NCBI RefSeq assembly: GCF_902506145.1
Contig: NZ_LR733519.1
Coordinates: 1,068,688-1,132,687, forward strand
DNA: 64,000 bases
Origin: Burkholderia sp. 8Y
Lineage (GTDB): Bacteria; Pseudomonadota; Gammaproteobacteria; Burkholderiales; Burkholderiaceae
Reading direction: 5' to 3'
A program made the translations under genes and the position numbers. Within the stretch, counting starts at the first letter, position 1; each line of letters opens with the position of its first letter. The notes below the pieces were generated by a model. The model did no database searches, was not told where the DNA came from, and saw nothing but the letters and a program-made list of their open reading frames with translations. Below, piece by piece: positions 1-8,936 of the stretch.

Positions 1-177
1 GGCATCAATCTGACCGCGCTTGACCCAATCGTGCAGCGTCTGCGGCGTGCAGCCGATCATTGGTGCAATCGATTCGATCGCTGCCCACATTGACGGATGT
101 TCGCTACGCTGCTCGCGCACCAGACGTACCGCACGCTCGCGAACTTCTGGGGAAAATTTCGTTACCTTCTTGTTCAT
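1..177 (-). CDS. IS3-family transposase OrfA, N-terminal fragment (cut by window edge)
   Basis: The 59 visible codons begin at ATG (177-175) and encode a basic N terminus with the motif [17 protein letters not shown], then [13 protein letters not shown] and TLHDWVKRG. This is the helix-turn-helix DNA-binding start of OrfA in IS3-family elements of Burkholderiales. It binds the inverted repeats. In this family OrfA is joined to the DDE-containing OrfB by programmed frameshifting; OrfB would lie outside the window. The frame is open to position 1. Confidence 0.8.
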   Translation of the reverse strand, partial: MNKKVTKFSPEVRERAVRLVREQRSEHPSMWAAIESIAPMIGCTPQTLHDWVKRGQIDA

Positions 178-227
178 GGCTCCATTGTCTCAAGAGTTGG
201 AGCCTCCACAAAATCCGGTGCGGTTCA
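1..227 (-). mobile_element. IS3-family insertion sequence, left end only
   Basis: The first 227 bases hold the 5' end of an IS3-family element that runs off the window. The terminal sequence read on the minus strand from position 227 begins TGAACCGCACCGG, the TG-starting kind of terminal inverted repeat usual in this family. About 50 bases further in is the start codon of an orfA-type transposase. The opposite end and any target duplication are outside the window. Confidence 0.75.
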
Positions 228-371
228 TGACTGAGCTCTGAGCGTGTGCGGACACACACACTCCCGCCGTGCAAATCGCAGCGAACGTCTTTTTCATTTT
301 TTCGCATTACTAAATAGATTGTTGGTTCCTTGGCGGGTGTCCGCCAGGGATGGGCGAAGGCTGCTACAGTG

Positions 372-1220
372 TTATTGGCCGGCGCATATCTCTTCCGTCT
401 TCTTTATCGGCAAAAAGCCCTTACCGAAGCCGAACGGCGTCACCAGCGCGATATGCTCAGGCGAGCCTATGAATGGAACCAAAACCTTGTTAAACGCGTC
501 CCGTAAATCGACGTCCGCCTTTCTAAAGCCAAATGCACCGTGTGACGTTACCGATTTTCCACCAACCGACTGAAATGGACTCGTCGCGTCGACGTCATCG
601 GCTTTCTTCGCCATGTTCTGAATGGACAACGCTGTTAACGCGGCCGCGTCGGCGCGCCCGGTCTGCACTGCGCTTACCAAGCTAGGCTGGTCCGACAACT
701 GTACTAACTGGCCGGACTTGACTCCAGCTTGATCGGCATAACCGACTTCCACCGTACCAGCCATGACCGCAAGCTTTAAACTGGGCTTCGAAGCGAGCGA
801 CTGGAAGTCCTTCAAGTGTTCTGGGTTTCCCTTTTTCACTAAGAGCGCTTCGCCCATGCCGTAGCTGGGCTCAGAAAAAAGAACCTGCTGACACCGAGCC
901 GGCGTTACTGCCATTCCGGCTGCAATAACGTCGAAACGGCCGGCCTGCAGTCCCGGGATTAGCGACCCGAAGTCCGTGAGTACACCCACCACGTCCTTGA
1001 TCCCCATCTTCTTAAGGACGGCTTTCGCCACTTCCGGCGCTTCTCCCGTGATATCACCGTTCATATCCGCATAGCCATACGGAGCCTCGTTCGCGAAGCC
1101 GATGCGGATCGTCCCGGTACGCTGTGCCCGCTGAAGGGTGCTCTCTGCATGGGCCGCGACACTTGCCATCGCGATCGCAGTTATCGCGACTGCTCGCCAT
1201 ATTTCTTTCCATTTGGTCAC
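372..1220 (-). CDS. EhuB-like ABC transporter substrate-binding protein (region A paralogue)
   Basis: Periplasmic solute-binding protein of the polar amino acid/ectoine class, 282 residues. The start is GTG at 1220, preceded by AGGAG with a short spacer; the longer open frame upstream has no ribosome site. Residues 1-26 form a cleavable signal peptide ending AAHAES. The mature part keeps IGFANEAPYGY, LIPGLQAGRFDVIAAGM and the TPARCQQV segment, which match the second EhuB in this window (33540-34394). In EhuB of Sinorhizobium meliloti these areas line the ectoine pocket. The gene is last in the minus-strand run, 214 bases after the M20 gene, and two TTGTnnACAA-like sites in that gap suggest its own promoter. 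The true ligand may not be ectoine, because the linked enzymes differ. Confidence 0.88.
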   Translation of the reverse strand: MTKWKEIWRAVAITAIAMASVAAHAESTLQRAQRTGTIRIGFANEAPYGYADMNGDITGEAPEVAKAVLKKMGIKDVVGVLTDFGSLIPGLQAGRFDVIAAGMAVTPARCQQVLFSEPSYGMGEALLVKKGNPEHLKDFQSLASKPSLKLAVMAGTVEVGYADQAGVKSGQLVQLSDQPSLVSAVQTGRADAAALTALSIQNMAKKADDVDATSPFQSVGGKSVTSHGAFGFRKADVDLRDAFNKVLVPFIGSPEHIALVTPFGFGKGFLPIKKTEEICAGQ

Positions 1221-1305
1221 CGCTGATCTCCTAAGTGAGTCGTTCGAGTGAATCCACGATGCCGGCTTATTGCTCACGGCAAAGCCAGCATATGACTTGC
1301 CGCTG

Positions 1306-1315
1306 ATGTACACAA
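1306..1315. promoter_or_regulatory. Candidate GntR operator, TTGTnnACAA-like
   Basis: ATGTACACAA, one mismatch to the TTGTnnACAA palindrome seen three times in the divergent promoter region near 14.8-15.0 kb. It lies 86 bases upstream of the ehuB-type start. Proposed binding site of the FadR-type GntR regulator at 17322-18071; inferred from recurrence only. Confidence 0.4.
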
Positions 1316-1411
1316 GTAAACAAAAACCCTCGCGCTGGGTAGTGTGACGCGCCCCCCTTGTTGCGGCCTTAGCGTGAAAGAACCGATTGAACGGGGAACG
1401 GGGCCCTCCTG

Positions 1412-1421
1412 TTGTGCACAT
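1412..1421. promoter_or_regulatory. Candidate GntR operator, TTGTnnACAA-like
   Basis: TTGTGCACAT, one mismatch to TTGTnnACAA, between the end of the M20 gene and the ehuB-type gene. With the site at 1306-1315 it gives two copies in this 214-base gap, suggesting a separately controlled promoter for the binding protein. Confidence 0.4.
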
Positions 1422-1434
1422 CCTAGCTTCCCAA

Positions 1435-2736
1435 TTACCCTGGCAAACCGGTCAGCTCGGCGCAAAGGTCGACACCCCATCCCAAGAGGTCTTCATCGAA
1501 ATCAAAACGCTCGTTGTGATGGCCGCCTCGTGTGGGACTGCACAACAAGAGGTACGTCGCGGTGCCGCCGGCCTGCTGAACGACGCGCGTCATGTAAGTC
1601 GCGTCTTCGCTGGCCGGAACAAGGTATCTTGAAGCCGATTCTTCTCCGGCCGACAGCATGCGTAGCGATTTTGCGGCTCGCGCGACCTCCAATACGAGCG
1701 ACTCGCTGTTCTTCCCGGCCACAAACTTCGCGACCGGCCTTACATCAGCGCTTACGTCGTTCATCGCTGCCGCGCCATTGATTGTATTAAGCGCCCGTTC
1801 GTACATGAACGAGCACACCTCATCGGTTGCGCCGCGGACCTCAAAGCGAAAGCGCGCCGAGTCGGAAACAACGTTGTTGGCGTTGTCTGAAATAAACTTC
1901 CCAACGTTAATGCGCGATGCACCGTCGCTGTGCCGCGGGATGGCATACAGTGCGGCGACGGACTGACACGCGGCGAGCAAAGCGTTCTTTCCTTCGTGCG
2001 GCGCGTTCCCCGCATGACTGGAACGGCCTTTGAAATGCGCTTCGCAGATCCGCGCCGCGAGCCATGTCGTGTCGCAAACTATCTTGCGCTCGTTCACAAT
2101 GCCCACGTGTAATGCCACCAAGGACTCGACTTCGGCAAGCTGCGGTAGTTGCGCGAATGCGGCTCCCCCTCCCGCAACCTCCTCGGCCGGCTGGAAAAAC
2201 AAGTGTACGCGGCCGCTCAGTTCGGCTCGCTGCGCCGCGAGGCGCCGAGCAAGCCCCAGACCGATCGTCAGATGACCGTCGTGACCGCACGCATGCATGA
2301 CGCCAGGGTTGTCCGAGCGAAAGCCTGCCTCCGCTGGCGTATGGTCGGTCGCCCCGCTTTCGGTGATGGGCAATGCGTCGATGTCGAAGCGAAATCCCCG
2401 AGTAGGCCCCGGGCGACCTCCATGAATTGTCGCAACGACCCCGGTGTAGCCCCCCTCCATTGCGGGAAGGAACCGGTTGCCTTCGCCTAGCGCGGCCTCG
2501 GCGCGCGCGAACGCCGACGCGAGGGCACCGGGGGCTGGCAGATTCCGTCGCGTTGCCCCGGCGTACAAGGGTCTGCCCCAGCATATTGAGAATCCGAGTT
2601 CCTCAAGCTCTGCGCAAAGTGAGGCCGTCGTATGAAACTCCGCCCACGAGAGCTCGGGATAACGGTGGTAACGGCGACGCGTGTCTATCAGCGGAATCAG
2701 TCGTTCCTGGTGCGGATACGGTGGAAGCAGCTTCAT
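1435..2736 (-). CDS. M20-family amidohydrolase (AbgA-like)
   Basis: Metal-dependent amidohydrolase of peptidase family M20, 433 residues, close in length and opening sequence (YHRYPELSWAEFHT) to aminobenzoyl-glutamate hydrolase subunit A. Such enzymes remove acyl groups from amino acids or cleave small amides in the cytoplasm. The two-metal site is visible: MHACGHDGH near residue 150, QPAEEVAGGG near 195, HVG, and GGHHNERFDFDED near 415. The start ATG has GGAG eight bases upstream. It follows the aldehyde dehydrogenase by 13 bases, so it is co-transcribed. In this locus it probably deacylates or opens an imported solute before the sarcosine/glycine steps; the substrate is not shown by sequence. 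No AbgB partner is present. Confidence 0.85.
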   Translation of the reverse strand: MKLLPPYPHQERLIPLIDTRRRYHRYPELSWAEFHTTASLCAELEELGFSICWGRPLYAGATRRNLPAPGALASAFARAEAALGEGNRFLPAMEGGYTGVVATIHGGRPGPTRGFRFDIDALPITESGATDHTPAEAGFRSDNPGVMHACGHDGHLTIGLGLARRLAAQRAELSGRVHLFFQPAEEVAGGGAAFAQLPQLAEVESLVALHVGIVNERKIVCDTTWLAARICEAHFKGRSSHAGNAPHEGKNALLAACQSVAALYAIPRHSDGASRINVGKFISDNANNVVSDSARFRFEVRGATDEVCSFMYERALNTINGAAAMNDVSADVRPVAKFVAGKNSESLVLEVARAAKSLRMLSAGEESASRYLVPASEDATYMTRVVQQAGGTATYLLLCSPTRGGHHNERFDFDEDLLGWGVDLCAELTGLPG

Positions 2737-2749
2737 GCGGTTCGCTCCA

Positions 2750-4177
2750 TCAACGCAACAGTGTCGGGTCCACGTTCACCGACCTAAGGTTGCTAAAGGC
2801 CGGCAGTCCGAGTGGAGACAGTGCTATGGAGCCGTTCCCCGAGTTCTTGTGGCCAATCCAGCCAAGACGCGCATCAACAAAATTGCAACGATTTACATAG
2901 ACCGTACCGGTTTCCATAGCCTCGATGAAAGCTTCGGCACGCTCACGTGAGCGCGTGAATATCGATGCACTTAAGCCGTATTCGCTCGCGTTGACGAGCT
3001 CGATCGCCTGCGCGTCGGACTCCACCTTCATGACGGGCAAGACCGGGCCAAATGTCTCCTGCTCCAGCACCGCCATATCGCTGCTGGTGTGAGCAAGGAG
3101 CGTCGGCATCAGAAATAGCGCGTTGCCGATCCGCTCTGTCGTACCTCCAGTCACCGCGGTAGCGCCCTTTCCAATGGCCTCGTCGACCATGTTCTTGAGC
3201 CGCTCCACCGCTGGCACGCCCCCGAACAAAGGTCCGAGGGTGGTCGCAGGACTTGTCGGGTCCCCGGAGCGCTGCTCCTGCATGACCTGTGCAGCCGCGC
3301 CCAGATAGCGCTCATAAAGCGACTCGTGAACGAACACGCGTTTGACCGCGCAGCAAGACTGACCAGAGTTGTGCAGGCGCCCGATCCTCACAGTCCATTC
3401 GACGGCACTCTCCAGGTCCGCGTCTTCGGCCACATACGCGGCGTCATTGCTGCCGAGTTCAAGCGACGCGCCGATAAACGGATTACGGACCGGTGCTGAC
3501 GCGCGCCGTGCGACGCTCGCCTGAATCGCTCGGCCGCCTGCGACTGAACCCGTGAACACCACATGGTCAACGTCGCCCTCTTCGATAATGCGTGCCGATA
3601 CGTCGTAGTCGACGACGACATTGCTAAGCAAGGAACTGATGCCGCCAAGGTTTCCGAATGCATGCTGGAAGTGACGCCCGACCGATGGCGTCGTCGTATG
3701 CTTGAGCACGACGGCACTACCCGCGAGGAGCGCGCAGACCGTGCCGTTAATCGCGCAAAAAAGTGGATAGTTCCATGGTGTAATGATGTAGACGATACCT
3801 TTTGCGACGAACTCAATTCGTCCCTCAAAGTCGCTAGTTGAGTAGCGTGACAAATCGTAGGGGGCAAGTGCACCGTCGCTCGCAAAGCGGCACATCAGCT
3901 CGGCGCGCTCGATCATGTAGTCCACTTCGGACGCCGCAGCGCTGGTGGGTTTGCCCATCTCATGCGTAACGTGCCGCGCGATCTCGTCCCGGTGCTCGCG
4001 GAAATAACGAAGCGCGTCAAGGACAAGTTCAGCGCGCCGCGCGGGCGCGAGCTTGCGCCATTCCCGGGTAGCGATGCGTGCGAGTGCTATTTTCTTGGCC
4101 ACTGCTTCAAACGTCTCCGACGGCTGCGAGAAGACCTGTTGCCCGGTAAAAGGATTGTGTAGTTCGATGATGCTCAT
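2750..4177 (-). CDS. NAD(P)-dependent aldehyde dehydrogenase
   Basis: Aldehyde dehydrogenase superfamily, 475 residues, about full length, nearest in feel to the succinate-semialdehyde dehydrogenase group. Visible landmarks are YIITPWNYP near 130, the nucleotide-binding loop VVFTGSVAGG near 205, the general-base segment SLELGSNDAAYV near 240, the nucleophile region NSGQSCCAVKR near 273, and ETFGPVLPV near 375. The start has AGGAG eight bases ahead. Its ATGA start overlaps the stop of the threonine aldolase gene, so the two are translationally coupled. This suggests it oxidises the aldehyde released by the aldolase (acetaldehyde if threonine is the substrate). The exact substrate is an inference. 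Confidence 0.88.
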   Translation of the reverse strand: MSIIELHNPFTGQQVFSQPSETFEAVAKKIALARIATREWRKLAPARRAELVLDALRYFREHRDEIARHVTHEMGKPTSAAASEVDYMIERAELMCRFASDGALAPYDLSRYSTSDFEGRIEFVAKGIVYIITPWNYPLFCAINGTVCALLAGSAVVLKHTTTPSVGRHFQHAFGNLGGISSLLSNVVVDYDVSARIIEEGDVDHVVFTGSVAGGRAIQASVARRASAPVRNPFIGASLELGSNDAAYVAEDADLESAVEWTVRIGRLHNSGQSCCAVKRVFVHESLYERYLGAAAQVMQEQRSGDPTSPATTLGPLFGGVPAVERLKNMVDEAIGKGATAVTGGTTERIGNALFLMPTLLAHTSSDMAVLEQETFGPVLPVMKVESDAQAIELVNASEYGLSASIFTRSRERAEAFIEAMETGTVYVNRCNFVDARLGWIGHKNSGNGSIALSPLGLPAFSNLRSVNVDPTLLR

Positions 4178-5229
4178 TGCGGGAGCTCCTGAGTAGCGAG
4201 TCGGGCGATCTCGCCCGTGAATTCATCGATGTCCTGCTGTGCCGTATCGAAGGAGGTGACAAACCGCACTTCAGATTCGCTTGCGTCCCAAACATGGAAA
4301 TAGGCGTGCTGTTGCAGTGGAGCAATCCACGCTGGCGGCAGCGTTGCGAATACCATGTTTGCCTCGACCGCCGACGTCACACGCACCTTCGGGATATCGG
4401 ACAGCCGTTTAGCCAGGCGGGCGGCCATTCGGTTGGCGTGTCGGGCATTCTCGAACCAAAGGTCATCCTGCAGGTAAGCGAGAAACTGCGCGGCGAGAAA
4501 CCGTTGCTTTGACGCGAGTTGCATGCCCTGTTTGCGGATTGACGGCAATAGTGCCGCCAGGGCCGGGTCGAACACGACGATCGCCTCGGCCATCATTAAT
4601 CCGTTCTTGGTACCGCCGAACGATAGGATGTCTACTCCAAGCGAACGGGTCATTTCCTCCAGGCGTGCTCCGAACGCGGCGGCGGCATTCGCTAGCCGAG
4701 CGCCGTCCATGTGGACCCGCATGCCGTTGGCGTGCGCGAAATCGGCGATGGCGCGAACTTCGTCCGGCGTGTACACCGAACCGCGTTCGGTCGCCTGCGA
4801 AATTGAGACGACGGTCGAACGGTTCCGGTGCACTATGCCGGATTGGAATGCCACTGCGTCAGCCAACGCCTTTAAGTTGATCTTGCCGGCGTCGCTTCGA
4901 GCGCCGACGACCTTGCAGCCGATCATGCGTTCCGGTGCGCCGCATTCATCGACCAAAAGATGGGCGCAATCAGTGCAGTGAACTGCATCGACCGAGCTTG
5001 TAAGGGCTTGAAGCGCTAGCACGTTTGCGGCGGTCCCGGTGCAGACCATGAATGCCGATGCATCGGCACCGAAGTGGGTTTTGAAGCACTGTTCTGCTTC
5101 CTGCGTGTACCGGTCCACCCCATAGCCTGCAACGTGCCCATCATTCACGCCGAGGATGCGCTCGAGCACGGCGGGGTGCACGCCCGAAGCGTTGTCGCTT
5201 GCTAGCATAAATTTGCTGTTCGTTGGCAC
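4174..5229 (-). CDS. ltaE: Low-specificity L-threonine aldolase-type PLP enzyme
   Basis: Fold-type I PLP enzyme of the beta-eliminating lyase/threonine aldolase family, 351 residues. It splits beta-hydroxy amino acids to glycine plus an aldehyde. Motifs are DNASGVHPAVLERI at the N terminus, VCTGTAANVLAL near 75, MDGARLANAA near 175, and the PLP lysine in SFGGTKNGLM near 208. The start is GTG at 5229 with AGGAG six bases upstream, seven bases after the serine dehydratase stop. The gene fits the glycine-centred theme of the operon. It could act on threonine or on a beta-hydroxy intermediate derived from the imported solute. The symbol is by family resemblance. Confidence 0.85.
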   Translation of the reverse strand: MPTNSKFMLASDNASGVHPAVLERILGVNDGHVAGYGVDRYTQEAEQCFKTHFGADASAFMVCTGTAANVLALQALTSSVDAVHCTDCAHLLVDECGAPERMIGCKVVGARSDAGKINLKALADAVAFQSGIVHRNRSTVVSISQATERGSVYTPDEVRAIADFAHANGMRVHMDGARLANAAAAFGARLEEMTRSLGVDILSFGGTKNGLMMAEAIVVFDPALAALLPSIRKQGMQLASKQRFLAAQFLAYLQDDLWFENARHANRMAARLAKRLSDIPKVRVTSAVEANMVFATLPPAWIAPLQQHAYFHVWDASESEVRFVTSFDTAQQDIDEFTGEIARLATQELPQ

Positions 5230-5238
5230 GTCAGTCTC

Positions 5239-6615
5239 CTAGCACGCGACCACGTTCAGCGCGAGTCCGCCACGTGATGTTTCCTTGTATTTCGTCTTCA
5301 TATCGGCGCCCGTGTCACGCATCGTGCGGATCACCGAATCAAGCGAGACGTAGTGCTTGCCATCGTTTCTCAAGGCCATGCGCGCCGCGCTGATCGCTTT
5401 TACCGCTCCCATTGCATTGCGCTCGATGCACGGCACCTGGACTTGCCCGCCGACGGGGTCGCACGTGAGGCCGAGGTTGTGCTCCATGCCGATTTCTGCG
5501 GCGTTTTCCACTTGCTCGGGCGTGCCACCCATCACTTCGGCCAGCGCCCCAGCAGCCATCGAACATGCGACGCCCACCTCGCCCTGGCATCCGACTTCCG
5601 CCCCTGATATCGATGCGTTATGCTTGTAAAGCATCGCAATGGCGCCGGCCGTCAACAGGAATCGCACAACCTGCGTCTCGTTTGCGCCGGGCACGAAGCG
5701 GGTGTAGTAATGGAGGACGGCAGGGACGATGCCTGCCGCCCCATTGGTCGGTGCGGTGACCACGCGCCCGCCGGCGGCATTCTCCTCGTTCACTGCGAGC
5801 GCATATAAGGTCACCCAGTCAAGCACCGTTAAAGCATCGCGCAGACTTTCTTCCGGACGGCTCAGCAACGCGCGATGCAGCGCTGCCGCTCGCCGCGAAA
5901 CCTTAAGCGGACCTGGCATGATGCCGTCGGTTTTGCACCCGCGGGCAACGCACGCTTGCATCACTTTCCATATTTCGAGCAGTTGCCTGCTAGTTTGCTC
6001 GTCGGTCCGCCATGCCCTTTCATGCTCGAGCATCAGGTCGCTCACGTTGCATTCCCGCACGCGACACAGTTCCAACATGGCCGCCCCCGACGTGAACGGT
6101 AAGGCAACCGCGGCCGTCTGCCCTGCAGCTAGATCGGGCTGGTCCTCTTTAACGATGAAGCCCCCTCCAATCGAAAAGAAGGTTTCATCACGGACCAAGG
6201 TAGCACTACCATCGAACGCCGCAAAGCGAAGGCCGTTTGGATGAAACGGCAGCGCCCGCCGATTGAAGGTCAGATCGCCCTTCACGTCGAACGCGATATC
6301 GCGCGTGCCGGCGAGCCGCAGCGAGCCCCCACTGCGGATCTCTCCAATGCGTGTGTCGACTGAATCTACCTCGACGGTCTCGGGCGAAGCGCCTTCCAAG
6401 CCGAGCAGTACCGCCTTGTCGGAGCCGTGGCCTTTGCCAGTCGCTCCCAGGGATCCATACAGATCGACCGTTACACGAGACACAGCATCGAGCTGCCCGT
6501 TCTGACGGAGTTGCTGTGCGAACTGCGCAGCCGCTCGCATCGGTCCGACGGTATGTGAGCTAGAAGGCCCGATGCCAATCTTGAACAGATCCAGAACGCT
6601 GATCGTCACGTTCAT
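5239..6615 (-). CDS. sdaA: L-serine ammonia-lyase (iron-sulfur, single chain)
   Basis: Converts L-serine to pyruvate and ammonia. The chain of about 458 residues has the N-terminal [17 protein letters not shown] signature, [17 protein letters not shown] and [17 protein letters not shown], whose cysteines hold the 4Fe-4S cluster. Length matches SdaA of enteric bacteria. Start choice: ATG at 6615 sits directly against the AAGGGG ribosome site, whereas GTG at 6609 has a normal spacer of six, so the protein may begin two codons later. It follows glyA by 19 bases. The pair makes a glycine to serine to pyruvate exit route. The longer frame upstream overlaps glyA and was not used. Confidence 0.93.
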   Translation of the reverse strand: MNVTISVLDLFKIGIGPSSSHTVGPMRAAAQFAQQLRQNGQLDAVSRVTVDLYGSLGATGKGHGSDKAVLLGLEGASPETVEVDSVDTRIGEIRSGGSLRLAGTRDIAFDVKGDLTFNRRALPFHPNGLRFAAFDGSATLVRDETFFSIGGGFIVKEDQPDLAAGQTAAVALPFTSGAAMLELCRVRECNVSDLMLEHERAWRTDEQTSRQLLEIWKVMQACVARGCKTDGIMPGPLKVSRRAAALHRALLSRPEESLRDALTVLDWVTLYALAVNEENAAGGRVVTAPTNGAAGIVPAVLHYYTRFVPGANETQVVRFLLTAGAIAMLYKHNASISGAEVGCQGEVGVACSMAAGALAEVMGGTPEQVENAAEIGMEHNLGLTCDPVGGQVQVPCIERNAMGAVKAISAARMALRNDGKHYVSLDSVIRTMRDTGADMKTKYKETSRGGLALNVVAC

Positions 6616-6634
6616 CCCCTTTTTGGGCTTGCGA

Positions 6635-7915
6635 TTAAGATGCGTTGGCAGCTGATCGGAAGCCGTGATATACCGGGAAGCGCCGGCAAAGCGCACTGAC
6701 CTTCGCCCTCACCTGGTCTTTCACCGCATCATTCGCAACGTCATCCAGGACGTCGCACATCCAGCCCGCCAGTTCCGTTGATTCCTCCGAGCCCAGGCCC
6801 CGTGTGGTGAGGGCTGCTGTGCCTACGCGGATTCCACTGGTGACGAACGGCGATTCGGGATCGTTCGGAACGGCGTTCTTGTTCACCGTAATGTGGGCCT
6901 GGTCCAGCGCTGCATCAGCGGCCTTGCCGGTCAGACCTCGCCCGATGAAGCTCACGAGAAACAGGTGATTATCGGTGCCGCCCGATACGACGCCGTAGCC
7001 ACGTTCAACGAACTTAGCGGCCATGGCCCTCGCATTCTCGAGAACGCGACGTTGATATTCGACAAAATCGGGCTGCAACGCTTCCAGAAAAGCGACTGCT
7101 TTGCCCGCGATGACGTGCATCAACGGGCCGCCTTGGGTGCCGGGGAACACCATTGAGTTCAGTTTCTTGGTGATCTCGTCATTGGCGCGGGCAAGTATCA
7201 GCCCGCCGCGTGGCCCGCGCAGCGTCTTGTGTGTGGTCGTCGTAACGATATCGGCGAACGGCACGGGATTCGGATATAAGCCTGCGGCAACGAGACCGGC
7301 AACGTGCGCCATGTCGACGAAGAGATAAGCGCTTACGCGGTCGGCAATGGCGCGAAATTTCGCGAAATCCAGAACGCGGGAATAAGCGGAAAATCCTGCA
7401 ACTATCATTTTCGGCCTGTGCTCATCGGCCAGCCGCTCAATTTCGTCGTAGTCAATAAGCCCGGTTTCCGTGTCAATGCCGTATTGAACTGCGTTGAAGA
7501 TCTTTCCCGAGAAGGAAACCCTCGCGCCGTGCGTGAGGTGACCGCCGTGCGCGAGGCTCATTCCAAGAATCGTGTCACCCGGCGCTAGCAGCGCCAGATA
7601 AACCGCCGCGTTGGCCTGCGAGCCGCTGTGCGGCTGTACGTTGGCGTAGTCCGCCTTAAACAGCTGTTTGGCGCGTGCAATAGCAAGCGACTCGACGACG
7701 TCAACATATTCGCATCCGCCGTAATAACGCTTGCCAGGATAACCTTCGGCATATTTGTTAGTCAGCACCGAACCCTGCGCCTCAAGAACACGCGGGCTTG
7801 TATAGTTCTCAGACGCGATGAGCTCCAGGTGGTCTTCCTGCCTGCTTAGTTCATTGCGCATCGCGTTCATGAGCTCGGGGTCGAAGCCTTCAATCTTCAT
7901 TGAATCGTTGTACAT
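6635..7915 (-). CDS. glyA: Serine hydroxymethyltransferase
   Basis: PLP enzyme interconverting glycine plus 5,10-methylene-tetrahydrofolate with serine, 426 residues. Motifs are [40 protein letters not shown], and the PLP lysine in [14 protein letters not shown]. The start ATG has AAGGA seven bases upstream. Lying behind soxBDAG, it captures the glycine and the C1 unit made by sarcosine oxidase; the glyA-sox pairing is known from other proteobacteria. It is probably a second, catabolic copy beside a housekeeping glyA elsewhere. Oddity: the reading frame upstream stays open for over 130 codons and encodes FolB-like sequence. Confidence 0.95.
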   Translation of the reverse strand: MYNDSMKIEGFDPELMNAMRNELSRQEDHLELIASENYTSPRVLEAQGSVLTNKYAEGYPGKRYYGGCEYVDVVESLAIARAKQLFKADYANVQPHSGSQANAAVYLALLAPGDTILGMSLAHGGHLTHGARVSFSGKIFNAVQYGIDTETGLIDYDEIERLADEHRPKMIVAGFSAYSRVLDFAKFRAIADRVSAYLFVDMAHVAGLVAAGLYPNPVPFADIVTTTTHKTLRGPRGGLILARANDEITKKLNSMVFPGTQGGPLMHVIAGKAVAFLEALQPDFVEYQRRVLENARAMAAKFVERGYGVVSGGTDNHLFLVSFIGRGLTGKAADAALDQAHITVNKNAVPNDPESPFVTSGIRVGTAALTTRGLGSEESTELAGWMCDVLDDVANDAVKDQVRAKVSALCRRFPVYHGFRSAANAS

Positions 7916-8326
7916 GTGGGTTTCCTTGTGGCGCTCTGATCTTTGGCAAACTAGCGGCGTCTCGTAGACCACGCGCGTGCCCGTTGTCCCAGAATTCAAC
8001 TGACTTGCATATACTTTCACTGCACGGATAGCACGGATTGCAATTAACTTGTTTGCGACTTGGTCGCAAAACGCCGCGACGTCCCCCACAGCTGTGCTTT
8101 CGCAATCCCGAACTGCGTTCCACATGACCTCATAATCCACGACTTCGCCCAGTTCATCAGCATGAGGAGTGGACGCGGCATACGGGACGTACAAGTCGAT
8201 TGACACCGCGAACGCCGTGACGGCGTCGTCACCCACAGCACTGCAGCAAGGCACTAGGCGGTTGCGTAGAAAAAGGCGTCGACAGTCCACCAGTAAGGCT
8301 TTTTGAATTTCACGGTGATGGTTCAC
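7916..8326 (-). CDS. FolB-like (dihydroneopterin aldolase fold) segment, in frame with glyA
   Basis: About 137 codons between soxG and glyA, in the same frame as glyA and with no stop between them. The sequence runs [40 protein letters not shown], then [13 protein letters not shown]. This is the order of conserved strands in dihydroneopterin aldolase (FolB), including the tyrosine of the DY motif. The usual active-site glutamate after the first strand and the lysine of the VxxEKP motif are not evident, so activity is doubtful. GTG at 8326 has GAGG six bases upstream and overlaps the end of soxG, which suggests coupled translation. It could be a folate-binding helper, a glyA fusion, or a decaying gene that lost its stop. 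Confidence 0.45.
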
Positions 8327-8936
8327 TCCATGCCTCGCTGCTTGCTTGTACGGCACCTCGGTCAACAATCCATACATGGATGCTCTTAGCGAATGTGCGC
8401 GGCACGTATAGGTCGAACCCTACGTTGGCGCGCTCTTCTTCGCCAAAGGCAGCAGCGAGCACTGGCACTTGATGGATATGGCTTTGCACAACGCTGTATC
8501 GAGCGCAGGCAGACGCATCGAAGTCAACGGGCAAGAGCGTGCTCATTAAAGCGCGGACACCTTCTCCGGCTACTCTGAACAGCACCCTGCTGTGGCTCAG
8601 GTCGGTCACCACGCCGATCTGACTATTGCTATGCCCCCGCAAGGCGGCCATAGGGGCCTGGCCGACGCCCGCCGTGATCCATAGACGACGGGCAGCAACC
8701 CTGAGTGCCCGGACACCGGCATGCTGCGTGTATTGGCCGACGTGCGACGGAAGGGGCGCGTTAAGCATGTCCGTCAATAGTGCACATGAATCGGTCCAGT
8801 TCGCCTCCCAGCCCCCGAATTGCAGCAGATCGAAGGCATTGATTTCTCGAATGACCGGTCGGACGCCTTGCGACGGGCTCCCAGTGGTCCCAGTGCGCGT
8901 AGTCGCAAGCGTCAAGGTCTGATGGCTGTTATGCAC
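8310..8936 (-). CDS. soxG: Sarcosine oxidase gamma subunit
   Basis: Small subunit of heterotetrameric sarcosine oxidase, 208 residues, usual length. Recognisable parts are [18 protein letters not shown]-like sequence early in the chain, [23 protein letters not shown] and [15 protein letters not shown] near the C terminus. The start is GTG at 8936, overlapping the soxA stop by eight bases, with GGAG about nine bases upstream. It ends the canonical soxB-soxD-soxA-soxG order. The gamma chain contacts the C-terminal folate-binding part of the alpha chain. Confidence 0.92.
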   Translation of the reverse strand: MHNSHQTLTLATTRTGTTGSPSQGVRPVIREINAFDLLQFGGWEANWTDSCALLTDMLNAPLPSHVGQYTQHAGVRALRVAARRLWITAGVGQAPMAALRGHSNSQIGVVTDLSHSRVLFRVAGEGVRALMSTLLPVDFDASACARYSVVQSHIHQVPVLAAAFGEEERANVGFDLYVPRTFAKSIHVWIVDRGAVQASSEAWSEPSP

